From assembly GCF_900177645.1 (NCBI RefSeq), contig NZ_FXAO01000005.1:206143-270142 (forward strand): DNA of 64,000 nucleotides. Reading direction: 5' to 3'. Both the position numbers and the translations under genes were made by a program. The notes under the pieces are model-generated. The model was not told the origin of the DNA, searched no databases, and saw only the letters and a program-made list of their open reading frames with translations. The stretch comes from Arenibacter troitsensis (GTDB lineage: Bacteria; Bacteroidota; Bacteroidia; Flavobacteriales; Flavobacteriaceae). This document shows positions 54,282-62,827 of the stretch, piece by piece. The stretch's first letter is position 1. Each line of letters opens with the position of its first letter.

Positions 54282-55064
54282 TTAAAAATCCTTTCTTTTG
54301 GCAACATAGCCCAAACGCCATACGGGGATGACCGTCCAAAGGAACAGCATAAAGATAGACATTAAAAGCCCTAGGTTTGTACCAAAAAACTGCTTAAAAA
54401 TAGCTCCGGTATACCCCAAGAGTGCAGAAATATCCAGTTTTAACAAAATTAAGGTCCGGGATAGGTCTATTGGATTAAACATAGTTGCAATCAAGGAAAG
54501 GTTATCCAAGGGATACTCCTCAAAAACAATTAATGACATTAGAAAGAGTCCGTCGTAAATTACCGCCAAAAACAACCAGGCCAGTACGGCATATCCAAAA
54601 CCTTTTATCTTATTTTCATTGGCAAGGGCAATATTAAAGGCTACAGCAGTAAAGATCAACGTTAAGAATGCACCCGTTATCAACAATAGCGAAAAATCCC
54701 AAATGGCATTACTTTGGAACAGTCCGTATAATGTAAACGGAATGCCCAGCCCCAATACCAAGCTCACCGTCAACGAACCGGCAACTCCAAAATATTGGCC
54801 TAGAAAAATAGACGACCTTTTAATGGGCTGCGCCAAAAGTAGTTCTGTAAATTCCTTGGAGTTGTAGTAATACATTACCCCAAAAATGGTCCCGATCAAG
54901 GGCACCAATACAATAATAACATTCATTAAGGTAATCACGGCCTTGGAGAGCTCGTTATTCAAAAACAGCAGTACAAAGCCCAACAACAGATAGAACAGAA
55001 AATAAACGTAACTCCAACGGCTACGCATTAGGTCGTAAAAACTATATTTTAATATCTTAATCAT
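54282..55064 (-). CDS. nosY: NosY, ABC permease of the copper-sulfur maturation transporter
   Basis: I start at ATG 55064 (MIKILKYSFYDLMRS), giving 260 residues; an upstream ATG lies within nosF. The six spans and FDLMRSRWSYVYF-like start fit NosY. With NosF it is thought to power sulfur export for the CuZ centre of NosZ. Start and nosF stop overlap by 8 bp. Confidence 0.88.
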   Translation of the reverse strand: MIKILKYSFYDLMRSRWSYVYFLFYLLLGFVLLFLNNELSKAVITLMNVIIVLVPLIGTIFGVMYYYNSKEFTELLLAQPIKRSSIFLGQYFGVAGSLTVSLVLGLGIPFTLYGLFQSNAIWDFSLLLITGAFLTLIFTAVAFNIALANENKIKGFGYAVLAWLFLAVIYDGLFLMSLIVFEEYPLDNLSLIATMFNPIDLSRTLILLKLDISALLGYTGAIFKQFFGTNLGLLMSIFMLFLWTVIPVWRLGYVAKRKDF

Positions 55065-55767
55065 GGTTGTTGTGGGTTGATATTGCCGCAATGGCATGTT
55101 CAAAATTGCTTTGTCCGGTTTTGGTCTTTAGTTCCAAAATACTGCCCTTAAAGTAAATTTTGCCTTCAAGCAGGTATACGATCTGGTCCGAAACCTCTTC
55201 TACGAACTGCATAATATGGGAGGTTATCAAGAAAGTCTTTCCTTTTGCCTTTTCCTCAAAAATAAGTTCCTTAAGACGGATCAACGATAAGGGATCCAGA
55301 CCATTGGTGGGTTCGTCCAAAATAATCAAGGGACTGTCGAACATAAAGGTCAATACAATGTTTACCTTTTGTTTGGTTCCCCCGGAAAGGTTGCTCAATT
55401 TTTTATCCAGAAAGGGCTCCAACCCAAATAGGCCGATCAACTTTTGCTCATTGCTGGGTTTTTGCCTAATATCCTTTATCATCGCAATTAATTCCTTGAC
55501 CCTAAGGTTTCCTGGGAAATTGGCAATTTGGGGAAGGTAATTTATGTCCTGACGATAATTCCACTTATTTCTAACAGGGGAATCCATCACGGTTATGCTA
55601 CCTTTGTTGGGAATTACCATCCCCAGCAAGGTTTTTATCAAAGTAGTTTTACCCGAACCATTGGGCCCCAGGATGGCAAAAATTCCACCTTGGTGAATAT
55701 CGAGCTCCAATCCGGCCATTACCACATTTTTACCAAATTTCTTATGAAGGCTTTCAACCTGTATCAT
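55057..55767 (-). CDS. nosF: NosF, ABC ATPase
   Basis: The 236-residue ATPase has Walker A LGPNGSGKTTLIKTLLG (residues about 34-50), signature LSGGTKQKVNIVLT and Walker B PLIILDEPTNGLDPLS. It pairs with NosY and NosD. It overlaps nosD by 4 bp. Confidence 0.95.
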   Translation of the reverse strand: MIQVESLHKKFGKNVVMAGLELDIHQGGIFAILGPNGSGKTTLIKTLLGMVIPNKGSITVMDSPVRNKWNYRQDINYLPQIANFPGNLRVKELIAMIKDIRQKPSNEQKLIGLFGLEPFLDKKLSNLSGGTKQKVNIVLTFMFDSPLIILDEPTNGLDPLSLIRLKELIFEEKAKGKTFLITSHIMQFVEEVSDQIVYLLEGKIYFKGSILELKTKTGQSNFEHAIAAISTHNNHD

Positions 55768-57002
55768 TTAATTTTTTTCATTAAAGGTTTTGCATCAACT
55801 AATTCGTTAGGGGTAAAAACAGGGGAGACTTTTTCTGAAAAATCGATAATATCCATAAATAGACTGCGCAACAGAATAATAGTTTCTGGGGTTCTGTTTA
55901 CGATATAGGAAAACAATTTTACCGGTCTGTAGGGAATATCCCCTGTTCCGTTCCTATCCAGATCATAACCTGTATAGTCGCTCCAATAGTTTTCCTCAAA
56001 AATATTATCGTTCAAATTGCTATTGTAGGCGAGATCAAAGGAATTGTACATAAAGTTATTATGGATAAATGTATTGGAATAACAGGCCCCACGCACTTTA
56101 ATGGCCCATCCATTTTTTATGAAATTATTTTTTGAATAATTGATCCTATTGGAGCCTTCAATGCTGACACCCACCGTATTCTCCTCAAAGGTATTGCCTG
56201 TAATTTCGGCATCATTGATCTCTTTTAACAACACGCCAAAGGAAGTGGGCCCCCAATTTTTTTTAAACGTATTGCCCAGCATTTTTATCCTTTTGGAAAA
56301 CATGACCGCTACCCCTGCCCCATTATTCTCAAAGGTATTGTCCTTATAAATATCATCATTGGAGAACATAAAGTGCAGCCCATACCGAAGATTGTCCGAA
56401 CTAATGTTATTTTCAATGGTGATATTGTCCGAGAACTCCAGGTAGATGCCGTCCCTAACATGTTGAACAATATTGCGGTCCACAACTATATTTTGCGAAT
56501 ACCAAAGTTGTATGCCATTCCCCGAATTGTATTCGTCCACGGCATCCCCGATGATCTTATTATGATATACCCTGCCATTCTTGCTCTTCTCCAAATAAAT
56601 ACCGAAAAACAGCTTTTCCAGCACCACGTTCTGTATTAAAAAATTTTCGCTCTGCACCACCCTTATGGCGGCATAGTCTGCCGTATAACTGGTGCCCACG
56701 TTTATAATAAAGAGGCCGTCTATGGTAACATTGTTTGAAACTATGGTTATGATTTCGCCATTATCCTCGCCATCAATTACAGGATAGTGTTCCCCAATGA
56801 TGGTCAAGGGCTTGGTGACTTGAATATTGAATTCCTTATAGATGCCTTTTTTGATCAAAAGCGTATCAAAATCAGCAGCCACGGCTATGCCTTCCTTTAT
56901 GGTTTTCACCTCACAGGATGCACAGACCGTTATGGTCCCAGCCCATAAATGATTACCAAGGAGACATAACCCAAAATAGCAAAGTACTCCTATCCTTCCC
57001 AT
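55764..57002 (-). CDS. nosD: NosD, periplasmic copper-maturation protein
   Basis: The 412-residue protein has a signal peptide and then a right-handed beta-helix of repeated NxI/NxF turns (for example NITIENNISSDNLRYGLHFM and KNTFKKNWG). It ends YWSDYTGYDLDRNGTGDIPYRP, which is typical of NosD. It matures the CuZ site with NosFY and NosL. The start overlaps the cupin stop by one base. Confidence 0.93.
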   Translation of the reverse strand: MGRIGVLCYFGLCLLGNHLWAGTITVCASCEVKTIKEGIAVAADFDTLLIKKGIYKEFNIQVTKPLTIIGEHYPVIDGEDNGEIITIVSNNVTIDGLFIINVGTSYTADYAAIRVVQSENFLIQNVVLEKLFFGIYLEKSKNGRVYHNKIIGDAVDEYNSGNGIQLWYSQNIVVDRNIVQHVRDGIYLEFSDNITIENNISSDNLRYGLHFMFSNDDIYKDNTFENNGAGVAVMFSKRIKMLGNTFKKNWGPTSFGVLLKEINDAEITGNTFEENTVGVSIEGSNRINYSKNNFIKNGWAIKVRGACYSNTFIHNNFMYNSFDLAYNSNLNDNIFEENYWSDYTGYDLDRNGTGDIPYRPVKLFSYIVNRTPETIILLRSLFMDIIDFSEKVSPVFTPNELVDAKPLMKKIK

Positions 57003-57301
57003 TATCTAATAATCAGAAATTTGGAATTTTCTTCGGCAGATACCCAATGCGGCACATCTTTGGGAAAACTAAAGTGTTGTTGTCCACTTATAAAATAGGA
57101 TTTACCATTGATATGAAAGATGATCTTTCCTTCCAAAACAATCAATTGAACATCCCTAGGTGCGGTATGCTCCGGGAAAATAGCATCCTTTTCCAAGCTA
57201 ACATTCAAAATCTCCAAGGCATCTGTTTTTACCAATTTATTTACCTGAAGCTCATTGTATTCCTGATTCTTTATATGATCGTTAATGGTATACATAATCA
57301 T
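57002..57301 (-). CDS. Small cupin in the nos operon
   Basis: The 99-residue protein has a cupin fold (PEHTAPRDVQLIVLEGKIIF, then SGQQHFSFPKDVPHWVSAEE) with possible metal ligands. It lies between nosL and nosD, and its stop overlaps the nosD ATG. A second cupin is present in the RIC operon. Role unknown. Confidence 0.75.
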   Translation of the reverse strand: MIMYTINDHIKNQEYNELQVNKLVKTDALEILNVSLEKDAIFPEHTAPRDVQLIVLEGKIIFHINGKSYFISGQQHFSFPKDVPHWVSAEENSKFLIIR

Positions 57302-57409
57302 TGTTTTTTTAGGCTATTTATTTCCAAACATATCCAAATGTCAGAATAAATATAAAAGCCTGTTCTTGATAACCTTCCAGCGCAAACCCTAGGGTTGCTT
57401 TTTGGATAT

Positions 57410-57844
57410 TTATAAGCCAAATCTTAGTTTTAATTGTTCCCAAGTCAATAGGTCCCCCTCATGCGTCATTAGGGCATCCACAGCCGCTTGCTCCGTCTTA
57501 AAGGCCGTTAAAAATTCCCCCATGGGACTGGGAATGCGTTCGCTGAACAAATAGGTAGCTTTAGTTGCATTTATCAATTCACCAGGTTTATCGTAATCAT
57601 TGACCAGATATAGGGCTACCTGTTTCTCGTCTATATTCTTGAGGTGGTTCATCATACATTCACTGGAATCGAACTTAAAGGCCTTACCTTTATCCGTAAC
57701 AATTTCAGCGGCATGTTGCCGGTCCACAATGGTCATCCTACAAAAATGACATCCATCAGTTCCATAGGCAATGGGCTTAGGACCCACACTGCAGGACGTG
57801 ACCAACAATAAAAACAAAAACACAACTATACTGTACTTCACCAT
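57410..57844 (-). CDS. nosL: NosL copper chaperone lipoprotein
   Basis: The 144-residue lipoprotein (LLLVTSC18) has C32, C35 and M37 (DGCHFCRMTI) and the later SSECMMNH, the NosL Cu(I)-binding region. It delivers copper to NosD or NosZ. It starts 9 bp after the nosB-like gene. Confidence 0.92.
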   Translation of the reverse strand: MVKYSIVVFLFLLLVTSCSVGPKPIAYGTDGCHFCRMTIVDRQHAAEIVTDKGKAFKFDSSECMMNHLKNIDEKQVALYLVNDYDKPGELINATKATYLFSERIPSPMGEFLTAFKTEQAAVDALMTHEGDLLTWEQLKLRFGL

Positions 57845-57853
57845 ATCTTTAAA

Positions 57854-58498
57854 TTACGCGGCTAACACTTCTTTAGATTGTTGTTTTACCTTGGTCCCCT
57901 TACTCTTCCAACCCATATAGGATGCCAGCAATGTAAGTGACATTCCAACAAACATCATATAGGCCCCAATACTAGGAAGGGAGGTTACATCAAAATTCAA
58001 CATTTTTTGGTATCCCAACAAGGGGGGTTTATAGGTCATAGGGGTCCCATCCTCATTGACCACCTTAATAATGGCATGTGGATCCAAGTTGGAACCATAA
58101 TCTGTAAGCCATGCATTAAAGTCGTACATACCCAGAACGCCTAAAACGGACATCAAAACAAACCAGCCCAAAAACCATTTAAAATCCAATTTTCCAAAGA
58201 ATCCTAATAGTCCTATAAGCACCCCAAGTATCATCATTCCTATAATAACCTTGGGAAAAACATCAAATTCCCACATCTCCCCGGATTTGGGAATCGTCTT
58301 CATACCTATATAATGATTTAATCCGTCTATATTCTGTAAATCAAATTCTGAGACCCCCTCAATTCCGGAAATATGAATATTCATGCCCAATGGATCTGGA
58401 TATTGAGGCGCTCCCAGCATAATGTTCCACAAAGGAAAGGCAAACAATCCCAATAAAAATAAAGGGCCAATAATCATTATTAAACTTGCATTTTTCAT
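57854..58498 (-). CDS. NosB-like membrane protein of clade II nos clusters
   Basis: The 214-residue protein has four spans (about 5-25, 85-103, 110-127, 178-198) with a periplasmic segment between the first and second. Its place directly after nosZ and its topology match NosB of clade II clusters, a protein of unknown function; the sequence match is not checked. It is not obviously haem-binding (no CxxCH). Confidence 0.6.
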   Translation of the reverse strand: MKNASLIMIIGPLFLLGLFAFPLWNIMLGAPQYPDPLGMNIHISGIEGVSEFDLQNIDGLNHYIGMKTIPKSGEMWEFDVFPKVIIGMMILGVLIGLLGFFGKLDFKWFLGWFVLMSVLGVLGMYDFNAWLTDYGSNLDPHAIIKVVNEDGTPMTYKPPLLGYQKMLNFDVTSLPSIGAYMMFVGMSLTLLASYMGWKSKGTKVKQQSKEVLAA

Positions 58499-58569
58499 TT
58501 CTTATCGTCATTTTATTATTTACAAATCGAAAAATGTTTTGGATGGTTGTCCCCTTCTTCAACCTGTTA

Positions 58570-58606
58570 AAAAAGCGGGCAGTTTCTTAAACCAGACCCG
58601 CTTTTT
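58570..58606 (-). terminator. Hairpin between nosZ and nosB-like gene
   Basis: AAAAAGCGGG (58570-58579) pairs perfectly with CCCGCTTTTT (58597-58606). On the minus strand the stem is followed by more T residues. It lies 26 bp past nosZ and could let only part of the transcripts go on to the maturation genes. Confidence 0.7.
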
Positions 58607-58631
58607 ATCTTAAAACTATTCATAAGTCAAA

Positions 58632-60593
58632 TTAATCGCCTAGGGACCAGGATAACTCTATGTTGGAATTTGCTGGTGAAACCCTAACATAACCCTGCAT
58701 CTCTTGGTGAAGTGCAGAACAGAAATCGGTACAGTAGAACGGCCAAACTCCAACTTGCTTAGGTTCCCACACCAATGTCTTGGTCTGTCCTGGCATAATC
58801 AATAGTTCTGAATTATTGGCACCTATCACAGCAAAACCGTGTGGTACGTCAAAATCCTGCTCTTGATTGGTTATATGGAAATATACTTTATCGCCAACCT
58901 TTACCCCCTCAATGTTATCAGGAGTAAAATGACTTCTGATCGTTGACATGTATATATGTACCTCCTTACCCTCACGGACCACTTTGGAATCCGCTGCCCC
59001 TAAGGTGGCATATGGGTGTTTGTTGTCTGCAAGTTTATAGAACTTTTTCGATTTGGGGGCTAATAGTTCAGCTGGGATTCCCGCTGCATAATGTGGCTCC
59101 CCATGGGTTGGAAAATCATAAAGAAGTTCCATTTTATCACCAGAGATATCATAAATCTGAGCCGAGTGTTCCATCTCTGGACCAACTGGCAGATATCTAT
59201 CTTTAGTAATTTTATTAAGTGCAACCACATACTTTCCAAAGGGCTTTCTTGAATTTCCTCCTGGAATCATCAAGTGACCTACAGAGTAATAAGTTGGTTT
59301 TCTATCGATAACCTCCCAAGTCCCCAATTTCCATTTTACAACCTCCGAAGAGATGAAGAAGGTAGTATAGGCATTGCCCTCGCCATCAAACTCCGTATGC
59401 AATGGCCCAAGACCACCACTTTTAACGGTTCCTGCAAGCACGTCCTCAAATTTTAAGATAGGAATACCATAGGCCTCACCATCAAACTTTTTACCCTCAA
59501 TAGCAGCAATCATATTATCAAAAGAGTGTATTGTTAAGTCCGCCGATAATTTACCATTACCAATAATGTATTGGCCTGTTGGATCTACGTCACAACCGTG
59601 AGGAGATTTTGGAGTGGGTAGAAAGAATACCGCACCAGGTACATCTAGGGGATTGACTGTTACAACTTCTTTTTTCATGGTAGTGGTTGCAGTATGCGTA
59701 GACTCATCATATACGTTATGTGCATAATTAGCTGGCATTTTGGTGCCTCCACCATTGTTCACATACTCTTCAACTTTTTTCCAGTTTATAGCAGCAATAA
59801 AATCCTTATCGTTCTGGGAAGAATTCACTTCTTGCAATGTACTGGCCTCCTCGGTATTATAGGTAGTAAAGAAGAACCAACCATGGGATTTTCCACGCCC
59901 GGGATGCGAAAGATCATAGTTAAATCCAGGCATAATGATTTGGAATTTTATATCCATATGGCCGTGTTCCGGATCAACACTTATAAAGGATAGAGACCCT
60001 TGAAAGTTTCCCTTGTATTGGTTTATGGGCATATCACGTTGTGGAATAGGCACTGAAAAACGAGTTCCTGCCACAACATATTCCGTGTTTTCGGTAACAA
60101 AAGATGAACTGTGATTACCGGCACTGTTGGGCACCTCAATTATTTCTTCTGTTTCAAAAGTGCTTAGACTTATACGTGCAATCCTTGGCGTGTTATTACC
60201 ATTTATAAAGATCCATCTTCCGTCCAATTCTCCGTTCGTTTGGGAAATATCGGGGTGGTGGGAATCATCCCAAGGTACAAACCCGTGAGAGGTATTCAAC
60301 ATGGGCTTTGTTTCTTCAGAATAGCCATAGCCCGAAGTGGGAAATTGTGAGAATACGGGAATTTCCTTGAACATACGACCAGATGGCAAGCCATAAACTG
60401 TAAGGTTGCCACTATATCCCCCAGACATAAAGGCGTAAAACTCGTCATGTTCCCCAGGGGCCACATAGACTTTTTCGGCATTGCTCGAATTTAATGCTCC
60501 GGAAGAACCTTTGCCCTGATTGCCGTTGCCGCAACTAGTCAATAAGGCGGCAAAGCCAAGGAGCCCCATTACTAAATAGGTATGTTTTTTCAT
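58632..60593 (-). CDS. nosZ: NosZ nitrous-oxide reductase (clade II type)
   Basis: The 653-residue enzyme has a Sec lipoprotein-type signal (GFAALLTSC), not the Tat signal of clade I. The beta-propeller carries CuZ His in SHHPD, SPHGCD, HTEFDGE, EHSAQIYD and THGEPHY. The C-terminal cupredoxin holds CuA with H585, C621, C625, H629 and M632 (CTDFCSALHQEM). It reduces N2O to N2 in the periplasm. A fasciclin and a cytochrome c gene precede it in the operon. Confidence 0.97.
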   Translation of the reverse strand: MKKHTYLVMGLLGFAALLTSCGNGNQGKGSSGALNSSNAEKVYVAPGEHDEFYAFMSGGYSGNLTVYGLPSGRMFKEIPVFSQFPTSGYGYSEETKPMLNTSHGFVPWDDSHHPDISQTNGELDGRWIFINGNNTPRIARISLSTFETEEIIEVPNSAGNHSSSFVTENTEYVVAGTRFSVPIPQRDMPINQYKGNFQGSLSFISVDPEHGHMDIKFQIIMPGFNYDLSHPGRGKSHGWFFFTTYNTEEASTLQEVNSSQNDKDFIAAINWKKVEEYVNNGGGTKMPANYAHNVYDESTHTATTTMKKEVVTVNPLDVPGAVFFLPTPKSPHGCDVDPTGQYIIGNGKLSADLTIHSFDNMIAAIEGKKFDGEAYGIPILKFEDVLAGTVKSGGLGPLHTEFDGEGNAYTTFFISSEVVKWKLGTWEVIDRKPTYYSVGHLMIPGGNSRKPFGKYVVALNKITKDRYLPVGPEMEHSAQIYDISGDKMELLYDFPTHGEPHYAAGIPAELLAPKSKKFYKLADNKHPYATLGAADSKVVREGKEVHIYMSTIRSHFTPDNIEGVKVGDKVYFHITNQEQDFDVPHGFAVIGANNSELLIMPGQTKTLVWEPKQVGVWPFYCTDFCSALHQEMQGYVRVSPANSNIELSWSLGD

Positions 60594-60627
60594 TGTTTTT
60601 GATTTATTTGATTATTGATTTCTCTAA

Positions 60628-61209
60628 TTATTCCGTAGGGGGCAGCATTACCTTGTCTACCACATGTACTATTCCATTGCCCGCAGGTACACTGGCCAAA
60701 ATTTTAGCGCCTCCTACCAAAACATCTTCCCTTACTACCTCAACGGCAACGTTCTGATCATTGGCCTGCCCCAATTTTTTAAACTTCATTAAAAATTCCT
60801 TGCTGTAATTACCGGCGGTAACATGATACTTTAGAATATTGGCCAAAGCCGCTTTGTTCTCCGGCTTTAAAAGGTCTTCCACAGTGCCTTCCGGCAAGGC
60901 CGCAAACGCTTCATTGGTAGGGGCAAATACCATTAAGGGACCTGCATTTACCAAGGCGTTTTCCAACTCCGCGGCCTGCACCGCTGCTACCAAGGTAGTA
61001 TGGTCTGGGGAACCTATGGCAATCTGTAGAACATTGGGCGTAGAACCATCATCGTCGATAAAGGCCTGGCCCTGCTTTTCAATTTCCTCCGTTCCGGCTT
61101 TGTCCTGGGTAGGTGAGGTTGCCGTATTCGCTTCATTTTTACAACTGAACATAGCGCCCAGCATCAGAAATGATAATATAAATGCTTTTAAATTGGTTAT
61201 CGGGAACAT
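60628..61209 (-). CDS. Fasciclin-domain lipoprotein
   Basis: The 193-residue lipoprotein (GAMFSC22) has one fasciclin domain with LVNAGPLMVFAPTNEAFAAL and a late GNGIVHVVDKVMLP. It is a common neighbour of nosZ in Bacteroidota. It could help hold the complex together or bind copper, but no ligand set is clear. It lies 18 bp after the cytochrome c gene. Confidence 0.85.
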   Translation of the reverse strand: MFPITNLKAFILSFLMLGAMFSCKNEANTATSPTQDKAGTEEIEKQGQAFIDDDGSTPNVLQIAIGSPDHTTLVAAVQAAELENALVNAGPLMVFAPTNEAFAALPEGTVEDLLKPENKAALANILKYHVTAGNYSKEFLMKFKKLGQANDQNVAVEVVREDVLVGGAKILASVPAGNGIVHVVDKVMLPPTE

Positions 61210-61227
61210 AGTGTTATATATTTAAGA

Positions 61228-61734
61228 TTATAAGGTTCTAAAGTATTCCAATACTGCCCTGGCCTGTTCTTCGGTAAGACTTTGATTGGCCATTGGAGCA
61301 CCGTTAAATTCGGCCAATAAAGCTTTTGCCAACGGATCTTCCTTTACCATAACCTCAGGGTTCAAGATCATGTTCATTACCCATTCCGGGCTACGTCTTT
61401 CCAATATGCCTTTTGGAGCCGGCCCTATGAATTTTTTATCTACCCTATGACAGGCCAAACACATTTGGTTGTAGACTTCCTCTCCTTTTTTGGCCATTTC
61501 CTGGTCCACTTCGGCGGCCAAAGTTACCGAGGTAATGGGCCCTACTCCCTTATTGGTCAAATCTATGGTCTCAGAGGGTTTTACATCTGATGCTGCCGGC
61601 GTTGGCGCAGGTTGTTCCGTTGTGGTCTTTGCCCTGTCCACGCTAAATCCTTCTTTTTTCTTTTCTTCCTTACCACCACAGCTCATCACTAAAACTGAAA
61701 AAAGAACTGCGCTACTTTTTAAGATTATTTTCAT
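61228..61734 (-). CDS. Monohaem cytochrome c lipoprotein, first gene of nos operon
   Basis: The 168-residue protein has a lipoprotein start (FSVLVMSC), a linker rich in Pro, Ala, Thr and Lys, and one haem motif CLACH with a likely Met ligand in GAPMANQ. It probably supplies electrons to NosZ. ATG 61734 is chosen over a GTG one codon upstream. It follows the nos promoter with a leader of about 110 nt. Confidence 0.88.
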   Translation of the reverse strand: MKIILKSSAVLFSVLVMSCGGKEEKKKEGFSVDRAKTTTEQPAPTPAASDVKPSETIDLTNKGVGPITSVTLAAEVDQEMAKKGEEVYNQMCLACHRVDKKFIGPAPKGILERRSPEWVMNMILNPEVMVKEDPLAKALLAEFNGAPMANQSLTEEQARAVLEYFRTL

Positions 61735-61851
61735 CACTTTATTTTTATTTGTTGTTTATAGGTTGTTTTTAACTATTTGTACTTTTAATTTGAACGTTGT
61801 TAATGGGATAGATTTAAACCATAATTTGCGATTTTTAACAATTTATTGGGA

Positions 61852-61859
61852 CAAAATTA
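61852..61859 (-). promoter_or_regulatory. -7 box of the nos operon
   Basis: TAATTTTG on the minus strand fits TAnnTTTG. The predicted start is near 61847, about 113 nt upstream of the cytochrome c ATG. Confidence 0.6.
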
Positions 61860-61878
61860 GGTTGGGACAGAGACAAAA

Positions 61879-61898
61879 AATATGATAAAAATCATATT
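61879..61898. promoter_or_regulatory. Crp/Fnr-type operator of the nos operon
   Basis: AATATGAT-AAAA-ATCATATT is a perfect 8-4-8 palindrome with TGA-N6-TCA geometry. Its centre (61888.5) is 29.5 bp from the first T of the -7 box, like those of sulP and the CstB-like gene. The half-site TATGAT differs from TGTAAC, so a different family member may bind. Confidence 0.7.
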
Positions 61899-61899
61899 A

Positions 61900-61925
61900 A
61901 AGGATAAAAACATCCTTTTATCCTT
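61900..61925. promoter_or_regulatory. Second dyad next to the nos operator
   Basis: AAGGATAAAA (61900-61909) and TTTTATCCTT (61916-61925) form a perfect 10-bp inverted repeat around 6 nt. A nested GGAT-AAAAAC-ATCC (61902-61915) aligns with the dyads at 48680 and 49195. It lies just beyond the Crp/Fnr site as seen from the nos promoter. Confidence 0.5.
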
Positions 61926-62340
61926 ATTTTTAAACAATAAGAATTATTCCATTGTACGTTTTACATTAAATTACCAACTACTAAGAAATAATCAATTGAT
62001 TATCAATAAAGAGAACGATTTAAAATACCAACCCAATAATTTCCGATCAATACGAAATACTACTGACTCCCTTACCTTTTAAATCTTTTACATATCTTAG
62101 TAAAAGCACTTCTATGAAAACATTGGTGCTATTTGTAAGTATAGTTTTGTAGGTCATTTCAATTTATTTTAAGTTAACATTGAAGGCCAAAGAATGGGAT
62201 ATAAAATGATTTGCGATAATGTGGAGTGGTCTATGGGCATTTTACATTAAGACTTAACGTTTACATCCTTAGTTTTTAATTATTAATCGCGCCATGGTCT
62301 TATCACTATAAAGCCATGCCCAATTGCGAACCCCTATTTT

Positions 62341-62820
62341 ATGGCCAACTACGATATTACCATCGATAAGGAAAAATTTATTTTAAGTTCCAAGGATATA
62401 GCATCCCTGGATATTGTTCCCATAGGCAATCAGCAATTTCACGCACTTAGGCACAACCGGTCCTATAAGGTCAAAATTCTGAATACCGATTTTGCCCAAA
62501 AAACCATGACCTTGGAAGTCAATGGCAATACTTATGAAATGGTCCTGGCAGATGAGTATGATCAAATGGTAGACAAAATGGGATTGTTATCTACCAAAAC
62601 CCATAAAATAAATAATATTAAAGCCCCCATGCCCGGGCTCATCATAGATATTATGGCTACGATAGGACAGAAAATAGAAACGGGGACCCCCTTGATAGTG
62701 CTATCGGCCATGAAAATGGAGAATATCATCACCTCCCAGGGGGAAGGCATTATAAAAAGTATAAATGTCGAGGTAAACGATGCTGTGGACAAAGGACAGC
62801 TAATTATTGAAATGGAATAG
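62341..62820 (+). CDS. Biotin carboxyl carrier-type protein (accB-like)
   Basis: The 159-residue protein ends in a biotinyl/lipoyl domain (about 90-159) with the biotin-attachment AMKM (Lys125) and APMPGLI. The N-terminal 85 residues are a linker or small domain seen in acyl-CoA carboxylase carriers of Bacteroidota. It lies 7 bp before the biotin carboxylase gene and would serve propionyl- or acetyl-CoA carboxylation. Confidence 0.9.
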   Translation: MANYDITIDKEKFILSSKDIASLDIVPIGNQQFHALRHNRSYKVKILNTDFAQKTMTLEVNGNTYEMVLADEYDQMVDKMGLLSTKTHKINNIKAPMPGLIIDIMATIGQKIETGTPLIVLSAMKMENIITSQGEGIIKSINVEVNDAVDKGQLIIEME

Positions 62821-62827
62821 CCTTAGT

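Larger units (their letters stand above)
61735..62340. other. 606-bp intergenic regulatory region
   Basis: This gap separates the leftward nos operon from the rightward accB-like gene. Its left part holds the nos leader, -7 box, Crp/Fnr dyad and second dyad. The right part is A+T rich. An open frame at 61882-62082 (66 aa) begins inside the palindrome and looks like chance translation. I see no rightward promoter with confidence. Confidence 0.6.

Noticed and set aside
61882..62082. 66-aa frame in the nos regulatory region
   Set aside because: Its ATG lies inside the operator palindrome, and it is Lys/Asn/Ile/Leu-rich as expected of A+T-rich non-coding DNA.
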